Source of the DNA: JADJPO01 sp963724535
Lineage (GTDB): Bacteria; Actinomycetota; Actinomycetes; Actinomycetales; Kineosporiaceae
Assembly (NCBI GenBank): GCA_963724535.1
Contig: CAVRVD010000013.1
Span: forward strand, 1 to 64,000
Direction of reading: 5' to 3'
DNA: 64,000 bases
Shown: positions 51,585-61,390 of the stretch, piece by piece
Position numbering within the stretch: position 1 is the first letter of the stretch
Layout: the number at the start of each line of letters is the position of its first letter
Notes under the pieces: model-generated
The model's database searches: none
Told to the model about the DNA's origin: nothing
Seen by the model: the letters and a program-made list of their open reading frames with translations, nothing else
Position numbers and translations under genes: made by a program

Positions 51585-54342
51585 GGGGTTCGAGGCTATC
51601 AGGGGCGAGGTGGTCGTAGAGCGCCATCACCTGGTCCGCGGCGTGGCTGTCGGTCGGCAGCTCGGCCGCCCGGGCAAGCGCGCGCCGGCGCAGCTCGGCC
51701 ACCGCGGCCGGGTCGGCCAGCAGCTCGCCCAGCACCTCGGCCAGGGCCGATGGATCGGCCGCGGGCACCAACCGGGCCGCGTCCCCGGCGACCGCAGCGG
51801 TGCCGCCGGCATCGGTGGCCACGATCGCGGCCCCGGCCTGCAGCGCCTCCTGGACGACGAGCGGCTGACCCTCCCACAGGCTCGGCACCACGACCAGGTC
51901 GGCGGCGGCAAGCAGATCGGGCACGTCGTCCCGGCGGCCGAGCAGCCGGACTGGCAGGTCCCGGGCGGCGATGTCGGCGGACAGGTCGCCGTGCATCGGC
52001 CCCTCACCGGCGAGGACCACCTGCACCGGCCGAGTCCCTTCCGGCAGGTGGGCGACCGCGTCCAGCAGCACCGGCAAACCCTTCTGGGGCGCCAGCCGGG
52101 CCACGCAGACCAGCAGCGCCACGCCGTCCGGCACCCCGAGCCGAGCCCGGACGGCGTCCCGCACCACCGCACCGTCCGTCCCGTGGGTCGCCGATCCCGC
52201 CCGTGACGGGGCCGGGACCAGGGCCAGGTCGACGTGTCGGGCGCCGAGACCCTTCATCCGCTCCCCCAGGTCCTCGGAGACCACCAGCACACTTGCCGCC
52301 CCGCGGGCCACCAGCGCCTCCAGGACGGCGTGCAGCCGGCCCCGCAGACCACCCTCGCCCAGCCGGGCGTTGTGCATGGTGACCACCACCGGCGCCCCGC
52401 GACGGCGACGGTGTGGACGGCCGGTCCAGCGGCAGGCGAGCACGCTGAGCGCCCCGGCCCGCAGCCCGTGCGCGTGCACCAGCCGGGCACGCCCGGCCAT
52501 CCGTCGCAGGCGGCGCAGCGTCGCGAGGTCACGCACCGGGTTCGGCCGCTCGCCCACCTCGAGGGGGGCCACGCGCAGCCCGGCCCCGCGGAAGTCGACG
52601 GCGGCGATGGTCACCGAGGGCGCGACCACAACCACGTCCTGGCCGCGCTCGCACAGACCGCGGCCGAGGGCGAGCACGTGCCGACCGATGCCGCCACCGG
52701 ACGGTCCGAGCACCAGCAGCACCGCGCCGTCCGGGATGGCTTCCGGGATGGCGCCGTCCGCCATGGTCAGGTCGGCGGCCGGACCGACCAGTGCCGCCGC
52801 GAGGATCAGCGCGGCCAGGGCCGCGACGACGACGGCCACGACCAGGCTGCGGACCAGAGCAGGCTCGCCGCCGAGCAGCCGGACGGCGAGCCAGGCACCG
52901 CCGACCGCGATCAGCAGCCCCGCCGGCACCGCCGCCGCCGCCGTTGTGGCCAGCCCGGTCAGCGCCGACCGCCCGGCCCGGTCGCGCAGCAGCAGGAGCG
53001 CCAGCACGGCGCCGACCGCCATGCCTGCGGTGCTACCGGCTGACAGGGCGACCAGGGTCTGCTCGGCCGGTGCGAGGAGGACAGCGACGACGGCAGCGAG
53101 GATCGCGGCCAGCCAGCCCACCGATGTGGCGAGCGCCGCGGCACCGGCCCGGCCGAGGGCGTATAGGGCCCGGCCGACGACCACGAGAAGACCGAATCCG
53201 ACCAGACCCGGTGCGGCAACGAGCAGCGCCGTCTGGATGGGCCCGACGTCACCGCGGTCCAGCCCCCGGAACAGCGCCGCCACCGCGGGGGCGGTGGCGG
53301 CGAGCAGGGCGGCGCCGGCGGTGGCGGCGAGCAGCACCGTGCGCACTGACCGGGCGGCCAACGCCGCGAAGTCATCGCCCGGCCCGGCACCTGCGTCGTC
53401 CAGTGCTGCAGCCCGGGCCAGTCGCGGGAACAGAGCGGTGACCAGCGGAGCCACGAGCACGGCGTGTGGGAGCACGGTCAGCGCCTGGGTGTAGCCGAAG
53501 GCGACCAAGGTGCCGGTGGGGCCACGATGGTTGGCCAGCACGACGACAGCAAGGAGGAAGGCCTGCTGGGCCAGGACGGCGAGCACTCCGGAGCCGGCCA
53601 GCCGAACCACCTGCCCTCGGGTGCCGCCCGGCAGGGCCAGGGTAGGCGTGATCCGGAAACCGGCCCGGCGCACTGGGACCAGCAGCGGCAGGGTCATCGC
53701 CGCGACCCCCGCGGTGGTCCCCCAGGCCAGGGCGGTGAACGCGGTCGCCGGCAGGCCGTCCCCGGTGACCGTCGCGGCGTCATCGCCCACCACCGCCGCG
53801 TAGCCGAGGTACCCGGCCATCACGACCACGCTGGAGGCCACCGGGGCGAAGGCCGGCCAGCCGAACCGGCCCGCGGCCTGGAGCAGCCCGGTCAGCACCG
53901 CACCGATGCCGTAGAGCACCACCTGCGGCGCGAAGACGACGATCATGGCGGTGGCCAGCTCGCGCTGGCCCGGGCAGTCCTGCCCGACCAGCAGGGTGGC
54001 CAGCGGCGCCGCGGCCAGGACCAGGACCAGGACAACGGGGGCGAGCAGCAGCACCGCCCAGGTGAGCACGGCGGAGGCGAGCCGGGCCGCGTCGGCCGGT
54101 CGCATCGGCAGCAGCGGGGCGAGCAGCGGAACCAGCGCTGCGGCCAGGGCACCCCCGGCGACCATCTCGAACAGCACCGTGGGCAGCAGGTTCGCGGCGT
54201 TGTACGTGTCGCCGACGCAGGAGGCACCGACCGAGCCGGAGAACACCAGCTGCCGGACGAACCCAGTGGTTCGGGACAGGACGGTCAGCGCGGAGATCAG
54301 CGCTGCCGAGGCCAGCAGCCCGCTGACCACCCGCCGGCTCAT
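51565..54342 (-). CDS. murJ: MurJ-type lipid II flippase fused to a family 4 glycosyltransferase
   Basis: One uninterrupted 925-residue frame. Residues 1 to about 525 form a 13-14-helix MurJ: SALTVLSRTTGFVRQLVFSG, YNAANLLPTVLFEMVAGGAL, FAPQVVLYGIGAVLTGLLQA. A short linker (LTMADGAIPEAIPDG) leads into a GT-B glycosyltransferase: GPSGGGIGRHVLALGRGL, VHAHGLRAGALSVLACRW, CVARLAPQKGLPVLLDAV and SLWEGQPLVVQEALQAGAAI. Related clusters have the two as separate neighbours. An in-frame ATG at 52764 could start a 399-residue glycosyltransferase alone, but no ribosome site is seen there. It overlaps both neighbours. Confidence 0.85.
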   Translation of the reverse strand: MSRRVVSGLLASAALISALTVLSRTTGFVRQLVFSGSVGASCVGDTYNAANLLPTVLFEMVAGGALAAALVPLLAPLLPMRPADAARLASAVLTWAVLLLAPVVLVLVLAAAPLATLLVGQDCPGQRELATAMIVVFAPQVVLYGIGAVLTGLLQAAGRFGWPAFAPVASSVVVMAGYLGYAAVVGDDAATVTGDGLPATAFTALAWGTTAGVAAMTLPLLVPVRRAGFRITPTLALPGGTRGQVVRLAGSGVLAVLAQQAFLLAVVVLANHRGPTGTLVAFGYTQALTVLPHAVLVAPLVTALFPRLARAAALDDAGAGPGDDFAALAARSVRTVLLAATAGAALLAATAPAVAALFRGLDRGDVGPIQTALLVAAPGLVGFGLLVVVGRALYALGRAGAAALATSVGWLAAILAAVVAVLLAPAEQTLVALSAGSTAGMAVGAVLALLLLRDRAGRSALTGLATTAAAAVPAGLLIAVGGAWLAVRLLGGEPALVRSLVVAVVVAALAALILAAALVGPAADLTMADGAIPEAIPDGAVLLVLGPSGGGIGRHVLALGRGLCERGQDVVVVAPSVTIAAVDFRGAGLRVAPLEVGERPNPVRDLATLRRLRRMAGRARLVHAHGLRAGALSVLACRWTGRPHRRRRGAPVVVTMHNARLGEGGLRGRLHAVLEALVARGAASVLVVSEDLGERMKGLGARHVDLALVPAPSRAGSATHGTDGAVVRDAVRARLGVPDGVALLVCVARLAPQKGLPVLLDAVAHLPEGTRPVQVVLAGEGPMHGDLSADIAARDLPVRLLGRRDDVPDLLAAADLVVVPSLWEGQPLVVQEALQAGAAIVATDAGGTAAVAGDAARLVPAADPSALAEVLGELLADPAAVAELRRRALARAAELPTDSHAADQVMALYDHLAPDSLEPRGAAHA

Positions 54343-55190
54343 CGCGGACGGCGTCCCAGCGCGTCGAGCTCGCGCAGCCCCGGGGTGGCCGCGATGACCT
54401 TGGTGAAGCTGACTCTCTCGCTGGCGAGCACCAGGGCGAGGACGACGGCGAGGGAGGCGAGCCGGCCGCGCCGCTCCAGCCCAGCCACGGCGGCGGTGCC
54501 GAGCACGGCGCCCAGCGCGTTCGCGCCGCAGTCACCGAGCATCGTCCGCTCGTCGAGGTCCTCGCCCAGCACCGCCGTCGAGGCACCGATGGCGACCGCG
54601 GTCAGCATGGCCTCCGGACCCGGGCGGACCAGCACCGGGACGTGCAGCAGCACCACCTTGAGCGCCCGGCCGGGCCGCAGGTCGAACAGGTTGACCAGGT
54701 TGGCCGTGCCGGCGACCAACGCGGCGGAAGCGGCCAGGTCGACGCCACGTCCGAATCGTGCGCGGTCCCCGGCACCGGGTCGGGACGCCAGGGCGGCGGC
54801 CACGACCCCGGTGACGCCGATCCCGGCGATCTTCAGCAGCCCGGTGGTGACCTCGCCACGGTGCAGCGCACCGAGGTGGCCGCGCAGCCCCTTGGCACTG
54901 CCCCGCTCGGCCAGATCGTCGAGTAGCCCGAACCCGCCTGCCCCGACGGCGGCCAGCACACCCGCAGCCCGCACCCGAGCCGGCAGGCCCGGTACCGCGG
55001 CCACGGCCAGCGCGGTGCCGGTGGCGAGCGCCGGACCCTCGAGCAGGCTGACCGGCTCCCCGCGGTGGTTGGTCCGCGTCCACCGCGGCGCCCCGCCCGG
55101 CGGTTGCGCGCTCAGCGCCCGGCGGACGAGTCGGGTCGCGGCGCCCGAGACACCCAGGGCGGCGCCGATCCGGACGACGCGACCGGTCAC
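54339..55190 (-). CDS. MraY/WecA-like polyprenyl-phosphate phosphotransferase family protein
   Basis: 283 residues and about eight to nine helices. Family features are FGLLDDLAERGSAKGLRGHL with the Asp pair, the helix LVAGTANLVNLFDLRPGRAL with the NLxD motif, and LGDCGANALGAVLGTAAVAG. These enzymes transfer a sugar-phosphate to a lipid carrier. The sequence is shorter than MraY, and the first helices are weak, so activity is uncertain. It overlaps the flippase-glycosyltransferase gene and mctB, suggesting a role in envelope polymer synthesis. Confidence 0.75.
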   Translation of the reverse strand: MTGRVVRIGAALGVSGAATRLVRRALSAQPPGGAPRWTRTNHRGEPVSLLEGPALATGTALAVAAVPGLPARVRAAGVLAAVGAGGFGLLDDLAERGSAKGLRGHLGALHRGEVTTGLLKIAGIGVTGVVAAALASRPGAGDRARFGRGVDLAASAALVAGTANLVNLFDLRPGRALKVVLLHVPVLVRPGPEAMLTAVAIGASTAVLGEDLDERTMLGDCGANALGAVLGTAAVAGLERRGRLASLAVVLALVLASERVSFTKVIAATPGLRELDALGRRPR

Positions 55191-56287
55191 GGGCCGCTCA
55201 CCGCGGTGACCCGGGCGGGCAGCGCGGCATTCGCCTTGGCTCCGAACCCGTAGGCACCGGCGCCGCCACCCAGCTGCTCCTGCAGGGCCAACGCGACGAC
55301 GACGTCGCCCATCGGGGTGCCGTAGGTGTCGACCGTACTCACCTCGTCGGCCAGCTCGGAGGCGTCGCGGACGGCTGCGATCACCCCGCCCTCGGTGGCC
55401 GAGGACGCCGGGCCGGCCACGACCGATCCACTGCCGGCGCGGTCCAACTGCCCGACCAGTGCCGCCCAGCCGGTCAGGTCGGCCGCGCGCACCTCGGTGG
55501 GCGCGGCCCCGGGGGCGGAGCTCGGGGTGGCCGCCGAGGGGGAGCCCGATCGGGTGCCCGACGGCGTCATGGTCAACGCCGCGGGGGTGGACGGCAGCTG
55601 CACGCCGGTCTGGGCCGCCTCCACCGCCGGAGCCAGGACCACCACCTGGTCGGCCCGGTCGGTCAGCTCCTGGCGGACCCTGAGCAGACCCTCGTCGTCC
55701 AGGACCTCCAGGATCCGCACGCTGACCGGATCCACGGCGGCGCCGTCCGGCTCACGCTGCCCCGACGGGCCCGGCGCCGCCGCCTCGGGCAGGCGGGTGG
55801 CGGTCAGCAGCGCCCGGGTCAGACCGGCGTCCAGGTCAGCAGGCAGGGCGAGCGGGGTCAGCAGCGGGGTCAACCGCTCCCGGGCCGAGCCGCGGACGTC
55901 CTCGGCCTCAGGCTCGGTCCACGCGACGTCGAGCTCGACCTGGCTGGTGAGCGTGGCACCCGCCGCACGCAGGGTCTGCACCAGTGCATCGATAGCCGAG
56001 CCGTCGACCCCCGGCAGCAGGACCAGGGCGACGCGGTCGCCGGTGAGCCGGTCGGCGACCAGGTCCGGGGCCAGCTCGCGGGTGAAGGTGTCCCGGTTCG
56101 CCACTCCCGCCTGGGCCGCAGTCAGCTCGGTGCGCAGCTGGTTCTTCTCCTCGCGCAGCTGTTCGACTGAGGCGTTCAGCGACCGGCCGATCTCACCGCG
56201 CAATGGTCCGGCACCGAGCACCACTCCGACGGCGAGGGCGATGAACACCGAGACCAGGGAGACCAGGTGGTACCTAAAGTCGATCAT
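55187..56287 (-). CDS. mctB: MctB-type copper transporter/channel protein
   Basis: 366 residues: an N-terminal membrane anchor MIDFRYHLVSLVSVFIALAV, a coiled coil LNASVEQLREEKNQLRTEL, and a beta-rich extracellular part with a Ser/Ala/Pro-rich low-complexity loop. This matches the family named for M. tuberculosis MctB (Rv1698), linked to copper tolerance; a transport role is debated. The start ATG 56287 overlaps the steA stop. Confidence 0.87.
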   Translation of the reverse strand: MIDFRYHLVSLVSVFIALAVGVVLGAGPLRGEIGRSLNASVEQLREEKNQLRTELTAAQAGVANRDTFTRELAPDLVADRLTGDRVALVLLPGVDGSAIDALVQTLRAAGATLTSQVELDVAWTEPEAEDVRGSARERLTPLLTPLALPADLDAGLTRALLTATRLPEAAAPGPSGQREPDGAAVDPVSVRILEVLDDEGLLRVRQELTDRADQVVVLAPAVEAAQTGVQLPSTPAALTMTPSGTRSGSPSAATPSSAPGAAPTEVRAADLTGWAALVGQLDRAGSGSVVAGPASSATEGGVIAAVRDASELADEVSTVDTYGTPMGDVVVALALQEQLGGGAGAYGFGAKANAALPARVTAVSGP

Positions 56288-57540
56288 GCAATCCACTCTG
56301 TGCGCAGGGCCGCCTCCGGCGGCGCTGTACCGAAGCCCGCCGCCTCCGGCGGCGCGTCGACAACGAACGAGCTGAGGAACGACCAAAGATCGTCGAGCCG
56401 GGCGCCGATCAACGAGAACACCGCCTGCCCACCGGGGGTGGCGGCCAACGCGACGACCAGCGCGAACAGACCGGCAAGCACCAGCACACCCAGCTGCAGG
56501 TTGCTGATCCGCTGCCGGTACAGCCGGGAGACACCCTTGGCGTCGACGAGCTTGCCGCCGACGCGCAACCGGGTCAGCCAGGTGCTCGCCATCCCGGCGC
56601 GGCCCTTGTCCAGGAACTCGACCAGGGTGTTGTGCGTGCCGACGGCGACGATGACCGAGGCCCCCCTGTCGTCGGCCAGCAGCATCGCGACATCCTCGCT
56701 GGTCCCGGTCGCGGCGAACACCACCGGCTCCAGACCGAGCGCGCGGACCCGCTCCAGGCCCGGGGCGCGCCCGTCCCGGTAGGCGTGGACGACGATCTCA
56801 GCGCCGCAGGTCAGCGCGCGGTCGGTGACCGAGTCCATGTCTCCGACGACGATGTGCGGGGTGTACCCGGCCTCCAGGATCGCGTCCGCGCCGCCGTCCA
56901 CGCCGAGCAGCACCGGCCGGTTCTCCCGGATGTAGGGGCGCAGCGTGGCAAGGTCCTCGCGGTGATGGTAGCCGCGGACGACGATCAGCACGGGCCGCCC
57001 GTCCAGCGGGGTGCGGATGTCCGGGACGCCGATGTGGTCCAGCAGCAGGCCGCGTTCACGCTGCAGGTAGTCAATCGTGTTGGTGATGAACGCCTCGAGC
57101 TGGACGGCGAGCCCGTCCCGGGCGTCCTCCATCGCCGCCGCGATGCTCTCGGCGTCCTGGACCAGGCCCTTGGCCACGACGACATCGCCGCGATAGACGG
57201 TGTCCTCATGCACGCGCAGCAGCTGGTTGTCGCGGATCTCGTCCATCACGTCCGAGCCCACGTCGTCGAGCAGCGGGATGCCGGCCGCCACCACTGTCTC
57301 CGGGCCGGTGTTCGGATACCGCCCCGAGATGCTCGGCGCGGCGTTGACGACGGCTGCCGGGGCGCAGGCGACGAGCGCGTCGGCGGAGACCTTGTCGAGG
57401 TCGCGATGGTCGATGACGGCGATGTCACCGGGCTGAAGCCGCTTGGTCAGGCGCTTGGTGCGCCGATCCACCCGGGCCGGTCCGCACAACCCGGGGCCCG
57501 GCACCGGCCCCGACGTCCTGCGCACAGGCAGCATCCTCAC
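56284..57540 (-). CDS. steA: SteA-like cytokinetic protein
   Basis: 418 residues. The front contains LTKRLQPGDIAVIDHRDLDK and VVNAAPSISGRYPNTGPE; the centre has a thiamin-pyrophosphokinase-like fold (RPVLLGVDGGADAILEAGYT, IVVGDMDSVTD). A C-terminal membrane helix follows (QLGVLVLAGLFALVVALAAT). This is the layout of SteA (Rv1697 type), which acts with SteB in cell separation. No SteB gene is evident unless MctB fills that place; in corynebacteria the neighbour of SteA is the MctB-like SteB. Confidence 0.85.
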   Translation of the reverse strand: MRMLPVRRTSGPVPGPGLCGPARVDRRTKRLTKRLQPGDIAVIDHRDLDKVSADALVACAPAAVVNAAPSISGRYPNTGPETVVAAGIPLLDDVGSDVMDEIRDNQLLRVHEDTVYRGDVVVAKGLVQDAESIAAAMEDARDGLAVQLEAFITNTIDYLQRERGLLLDHIGVPDIRTPLDGRPVLIVVRGYHHREDLATLRPYIRENRPVLLGVDGGADAILEAGYTPHIVVGDMDSVTDRALTCGAEIVVHAYRDGRAPGLERVRALGLEPVVFAATGTSEDVAMLLADDRGASVIVAVGTHNTLVEFLDKGRAGMASTWLTRLRVGGKLVDAKGVSRLYRQRISNLQLGVLVLAGLFALVVALAATPGGQAVFSLIGARLDDLWSFLSSFVVDAPPEAAGFGTAPPEAALRTEWIA

Positions 57541-59324
57541 CCCACGATCGTCCCACGTCGCCGGCGTCGGGCAGCATGGCCGTCCCGGCGTCCCGGCCGC
57601 GGCACCGGGTCGACGTCGGCCCGCTCGGCGCGCGCAGTGGCCAGGAGCTCCTCCGCGTGCGCCTGCGCGCTGTCCGAGGCCGCCATGCCGCCGAGCATCC
57701 GGGCCAGCTCGACGACACGACCGGCGTCGTCCAGGACCGTCACGCCGCTCTCGGTCACCTCGCCGTCGCTGGACTTGACCACCAGCAGGTGCCGGTCCGC
57801 GTAGGCGGCGACCTGCGGCAGATGAGTCACCACGAGCACCTGAGCAGTCCGGGCCAGCCGGGCCAGCCGACGGCCGATGCCCAGCGCAGCCTGACCGCCC
57901 ACCCCGGCGTCCACTTCGTCGAAGACGAAGGTCGGCACCGGGTCGACGTCGGCAAGCACCACCTCAAGGCCGAGCATCACCCGGGACAGCTCCCCGCCGG
58001 AGGCACCGCGAGCCAGCGGCCGGGGCGGGGCACCGGGGTGCGGGGCGAGCAGCATCTCCACTTCGTCGGCACCGTCCGGGCCCGGCTCCCGGCCGGTGAC
58101 CGCGACCTCCAGCCGGGCGTGCGGCATGGCCAGCTCGGCCAGTTCGGCGGTCACCGCGTCCGCCAACCGTTGAGCGGCCACACTGCGCTGCGCGGTGACC
58201 CGGTCGGCGAGCTCGGTCAGCTCGGTGCGCAGCCGGTCCCGCTCGGCCCGCAGGTCGGCGCGGCGATCGGAGTCACTGTCCAGCTCGAGCAGGCGCAGCC
58301 CGGCATCGGCGGCCCAGGCGAGCACCTCCTGGACGGTCTCGCCATAGCTGCGGGTCAGACCGGACAGCTCGGCGCGGCGGTCCTCGACAGCGGCCAGCCG
58401 GGCCGGGTCGGCGTCGATGTCCTGCAGGTAGCCGGAGCACTCGGCGGCCACGTCACCGGCCAGAACCGCCACCTCGGCGAGCCGGTCGCCCAACGCGGCC
58501 AGCACCGGGTCGTGCTGGCGGACCTGGTCCAGGCTCTGCCGGGCGGTGGTGAGCAGGCCCAGCACATCAGGTGCGGGACCGGTCCAGGTGGACGACTCCT
58601 CATCGCCGCTGAGGACCTGCAACGCCTGGCCGGCGGCCGCGCGGAGCTCCTCGGCGTGGCCGAGCCGCTGTGCCTCGGCCCGCAGCGCGGCGTCCTCACC
58701 GGACTGCGGGTCGACCCGCTCCACCTCGGCCAGCCCGAGCCGGAGCAGCTCGGCCTCCGCGGCGCGTTCGCGGGCCCGAGTGGTGATCTCGGCGAGCTCC
58801 GCCTCGACCTCGTGCAGCCGACGCCAGCGGGGGCGGTAGTCCGCCAGTAGTGCCGCCAGCGGCTCGCCGGCGAACCGGTCCAGCGCCTGACGCTGACGCT
58901 GCGGCGAACGCAGCCGGATCTGCTCGCTCTGGCCGTGCACGGCAACCAGGTCGGCAGCGATCTCGCCGAGCAGGGACACCGGGACCGACCTGCCCCCCAG
59001 GTGAGCCCGACCGCGGCCCTCGGCGCCGACGGTGCGGGAGACGATGAGCACGTCGCCGTCGTCCAGGTCGGCGCCGGCCTCGGCCGCCCGGGCGGCGACC
59101 GGACCGTCCGGCGGGACCGCCAACCGGCCCTCCACCACGGCGCGGTCGGCGCCGGAACGGACCGCGCCGGAGTCGGCGCGCCCGCCGAGCAGCAGGTCCA
59201 GCCCGGTGACCACCATGGTCTTGCCCGCCCCGGTCTCGCCGGTGACCACGGTCAGCCCACCGGTGAGCTCCAGGACGGCGTCCGCGATCACGCCGAGTCC
59301 CCGCAGGCGCATCTCGAGCAGCAC
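57537..59324 (-). CDS. recN: DNA repair protein RecN
   Basis: 595 residues. An SMC-like ATPase with Walker A TGETGAGKTMV near residues 29-39, two long coiled-coil arms broken by a short hinge, the signature ARGASGGELSRVMLG, and Walker B FVFDEVDAGVGG. RecN acts early in double-strand-break repair. The GTG at 59324 (VLLEMRLRGLG) starts the domain; the longer frame overlaps nadK. ATGA-type overlap with steA. Confidence 0.95.
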   Translation of the reverse strand: MLLEMRLRGLGVIADAVLELTGGLTVVTGETGAGKTMVVTGLDLLLGGRADSGAVRSGADRAVVEGRLAVPPDGPVAARAAEAGADLDDGDVLIVSRTVGAEGRGRAHLGGRSVPVSLLGEIAADLVAVHGQSEQIRLRSPQRQRQALDRFAGEPLAALLADYRPRWRRLHEVEAELAEITTRARERAAEAELLRLGLAEVERVDPQSGEDAALRAEAQRLGHAEELRAAAGQALQVLSGDEESSTWTGPAPDVLGLLTTARQSLDQVRQHDPVLAALGDRLAEVAVLAGDVAAECSGYLQDIDADPARLAAVEDRRAELSGLTRSYGETVQEVLAWAADAGLRLLELDSDSDRRADLRAERDRLRTELTELADRVTAQRSVAAQRLADAVTAELAELAMPHARLEVAVTGREPGPDGADEVEMLLAPHPGAPPRPLARGASGGELSRVMLGLEVVLADVDPVPTFVFDEVDAGVGGQAALGIGRRLARLARTAQVLVVTHLPQVAAYADRHLLVVKSSDGEVTESGVTVLDDAGRVVELARMLGGMAASDSAQAHAEELLATARAERADVDPVPRPGRRDGHAARRRRRGTIVG

Positions 59325-59334
59325 GACGGCCAGC

Positions 59335-60261
59335 CTAGGTGGCGCGCTGACGGGCCCGGCCGCGCCAGCCGTGGACCGGCAGCTCGAACTTGGCGACCAA
59401 CCGGTCGGTGAACGGGGGCCGGGCCAGCCGGGCCAGCCGCACCGGCTGAGCCGAGCGGCGCACCTCGACCCGGGAACCGGCCGGCAGGTCGATCGCGCGC
59501 CTGCCGTCGCACCACAGCACCGCCCCGGCGACGGCGACCACCTCGACGGCGGGCACCGAGGTGGGTGCGACCACCAGGGGCCGGGCAAACAGGGCGTGCG
59601 CGCTGATCGGCACCAGCAGCAGCGCCTCCACCTCCGGCCAGACCACCGGTCCACCCGCGGAGAACGCGTACGCGGTGGACCCGGTCGGGGTGGCCAGGAC
59701 CACGCCGTCGCAGCCGAACTCGGTGACCGGTCGACCGTCCACCTCGAGGACGACGTCGATCATGTGCTCCCGGCTGACCTTCTCCACACTCGCCTCGTTC
59801 AGCGCCCAGGTCTGGCCGATGACCTTCGAACCCAGCTCCACCCGCACGTCGAGGGCCATCCGCTCCTCGACGTCGTAGGCGCGCCGGGCGATCCGGTGCA
59901 CGGTCTCGGCGAGGTCGTCGTGCTCGGCCTCCGCGAGGAAGCCGACGTGGCCGAGGTTGACCCCGAGCAGCGGCACGGCACTGCCGCGGACCACCTCGGC
60001 GGCCCTCAGGATGGTCCCGTCGCCGCCGAGGACGACGACCAGCTCGATCGAGTCCAGCACTGTCTCGGGGTCGGCCACCATGACCATCGACCGAGCGCCG
60101 GGGCCCAGCGCCCCGGCCTCCTCCGGCGCGGTGTAGGGGTGGATCCCGGCGGCGTCGAGGAGGCCGACCACCTCCTCGGCCGCGTGCACCGCGGCCGGCC
60201 TGCCGGTGTGGGCGAGGACCAGCACCCGGCGCTCGCCGTCGGCCGGGGGGATCGGGCTCAT
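59335..60261 (-). CDS. nadK: NAD kinase
   Basis: 308 residues. It phosphorylates NAD to NADP. The family motifs are present: VVLGGDGTILRAAEVV with GGDGT near residue 76, LLGVNLGHVGFLAEAE, LNEASVEKVSREHMI with the NE pair, and DGVVLATPTGSTAYAFSAGG. It overlaps tlyA by four bases and lies just upstream of recN. Confidence 0.96.
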   Translation of the reverse strand: MSPIPPADGERRVLVLAHTGRPAAVHAAEEVVGLLDAAGIHPYTAPEEAGALGPGARSMVMVADPETVLDSIELVVVLGGDGTILRAAEVVRGSAVPLLGVNLGHVGFLAEAEHDDLAETVHRIARRAYDVEERMALDVRVELGSKVIGQTWALNEASVEKVSREHMIDVVLEVDGRPVTEFGCDGVVLATPTGSTAYAFSAGGPVVWPEVEALLLVPISAHALFARPLVVAPTSVPAVEVVAVAGAVLWCDGRRAIDLPAGSRVEVRRSAQPVRLARLARPPFTDRLVAKFELPVHGWRGRARQRAT

Positions 60262-61121
60262 CGACCGGCCTCCTGGGCGAGGTCCGGGCCCGACCCGGCC
60301 GCGTCGTTCTCAGGCCGGTCGGCGACGACCTGGAGCAGATCGTCCTCGTCGAGGGTCGGGGCGCCGCCGCGCAGCCACAGGAAGTACTCGACGTTGCCGC
60401 TCGCCCCCGGCAGCGGGCTGGCGCAGAGGCCGGCCACCCCGAGCCCGAGAGCGGTGGCGGTCGCTGCGACGTCCCGGACAGCGTCGGCGCGGGTCTGCCG
60501 GTCGCGGACCACGCCGCCCCTGCCGATCCGCTCGCGACCGACCTCGAACTGCGGCTTGACCATGACCACCAGGTCGAGGTCGGCAGCACCGACAGCCAGC
60601 AGCGGCTGCAGTACCAGCCGCAGGGAGATGAAGGACAGGTCGGCGACCACGAGGTCCGGTCGATACGGCAGGAGCCCTGGCTCCAGCTGGCGGACATTGG
60701 TCCGGTCCAGCACGCTCACCCGCTCGTCTTGGCGCAGGGACCAGGCGAGCTGGCCGTAGCCGACGTCGACGGCGACGACGTGGGCCGCGCCGCAGCGCAG
60801 CAGGACGTCGGTGAACCCGCCGGTGCTCGCACCGGCGTCCAGGCAGCGCCGACCCGCGACCTGCAGGCCGCGTGGCATGAAGGCGCCCAGCGCCCCCGCT
60901 AGCTTGTGGCCGCCACGACCGACGTAGTCAGGTTCGGCGGCCGCAGCGCCGGCGGCGGCGACGACGATGGCAGCGCCGATGTCGACCTGGGTGGCGGCCT
61001 TGGGCGCCAGTCGGCCGCCGACGCTGACCCGGCCGGCGGCGATGAGCTCGTCGGCGTGACCGCGGGAACGGGCCAAGCTGCGCCGGACCAGCTCGGCGTC
61101 GAGCCGGCGCCGGGTGGTCAC
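60258..61121 (-). CDS. tlyA: TlyA family rRNA 2'-O-methyltransferase
   Basis: 287 residues. An S4 RNA-binding domain (RLDAELVRRSLARSRGHADE, LIAAGRVSVGG) leads into an FtsJ-like methyltransferase with the SAM motif CLDAGASTGGFTDVLLRCGA, VDVGYGQLAW and VADLSFISLRLVL. TlyA methylates 16S and 23S rRNA and sets sensitivity to capreomycin. The start GTG 61121 begins the S4 domain. Confidence 0.93.
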   Translation of the reverse strand: MTTRRRLDAELVRRSLARSRGHADELIAAGRVSVGGRLAPKAATQVDIGAAIVVAAAGAAAAEPDYVGRGGHKLAGALGAFMPRGLQVAGRRCLDAGASTGGFTDVLLRCGAAHVVAVDVGYGQLAWSLRQDERVSVLDRTNVRQLEPGLLPYRPDLVVADLSFISLRLVLQPLLAVGAADLDLVVMVKPQFEVGRERIGRGGVVRDRQTRADAVRDVAATATALGLGVAGLCASPLPGASGNVEYFLWLRGGAPTLDEDDLLQVVADRPENDAAGSGPDLAQEAGR

Positions 61122-61122
61122 C

Positions 61123-61341
61123 TCAGCCCTCGACGTCGGCCAGGCGGTCCTGCAGCCCACGGTGGACCGCCTCGATGACGGGCAGCTGGTCCTCCAGCGG
61201 GAGCTCCGAGGCGTGGGCGAGCTCGCGCAGGATCTCGTCCAGGCCTGGGTCGGTGGTGGCCGGCGGCTCGGGGACGTGGTCGACGTCCAGATCAGCCTCG
61301 GGCCGGACCGGCAGACCCTGCTGTTCGTCGCTGGTGGTCAT
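61123..61341 (-). CDS. Small conserved hypothetical protein between tlyA and the HAD gene
   Basis: 72 residues, acidic: MTTSDEQQGLPVRPEADLDV, then a helix LDEILRELAHASELPLEDQL and AVHRGLQDRLADVEG. A small protein occupies this place in other actinobacteria (M. tuberculosis Rv1693). A strong GGAGGAG site precedes ATG 61341. It ends two bases before tlyA starts. Function unknown. Confidence 0.8.
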   Translation of the reverse strand: MTTSDEQQGLPVRPEADLDVDHVPEPPATTDPGLDEILRELAHASELPLEDQLPVIEAVHRGLQDRLADVEG

Positions 61342-61390
61342 CGGCTCCTCCGTGATGGACGGCGACCGCGGCCGCTGCCGCAGCGCCACG

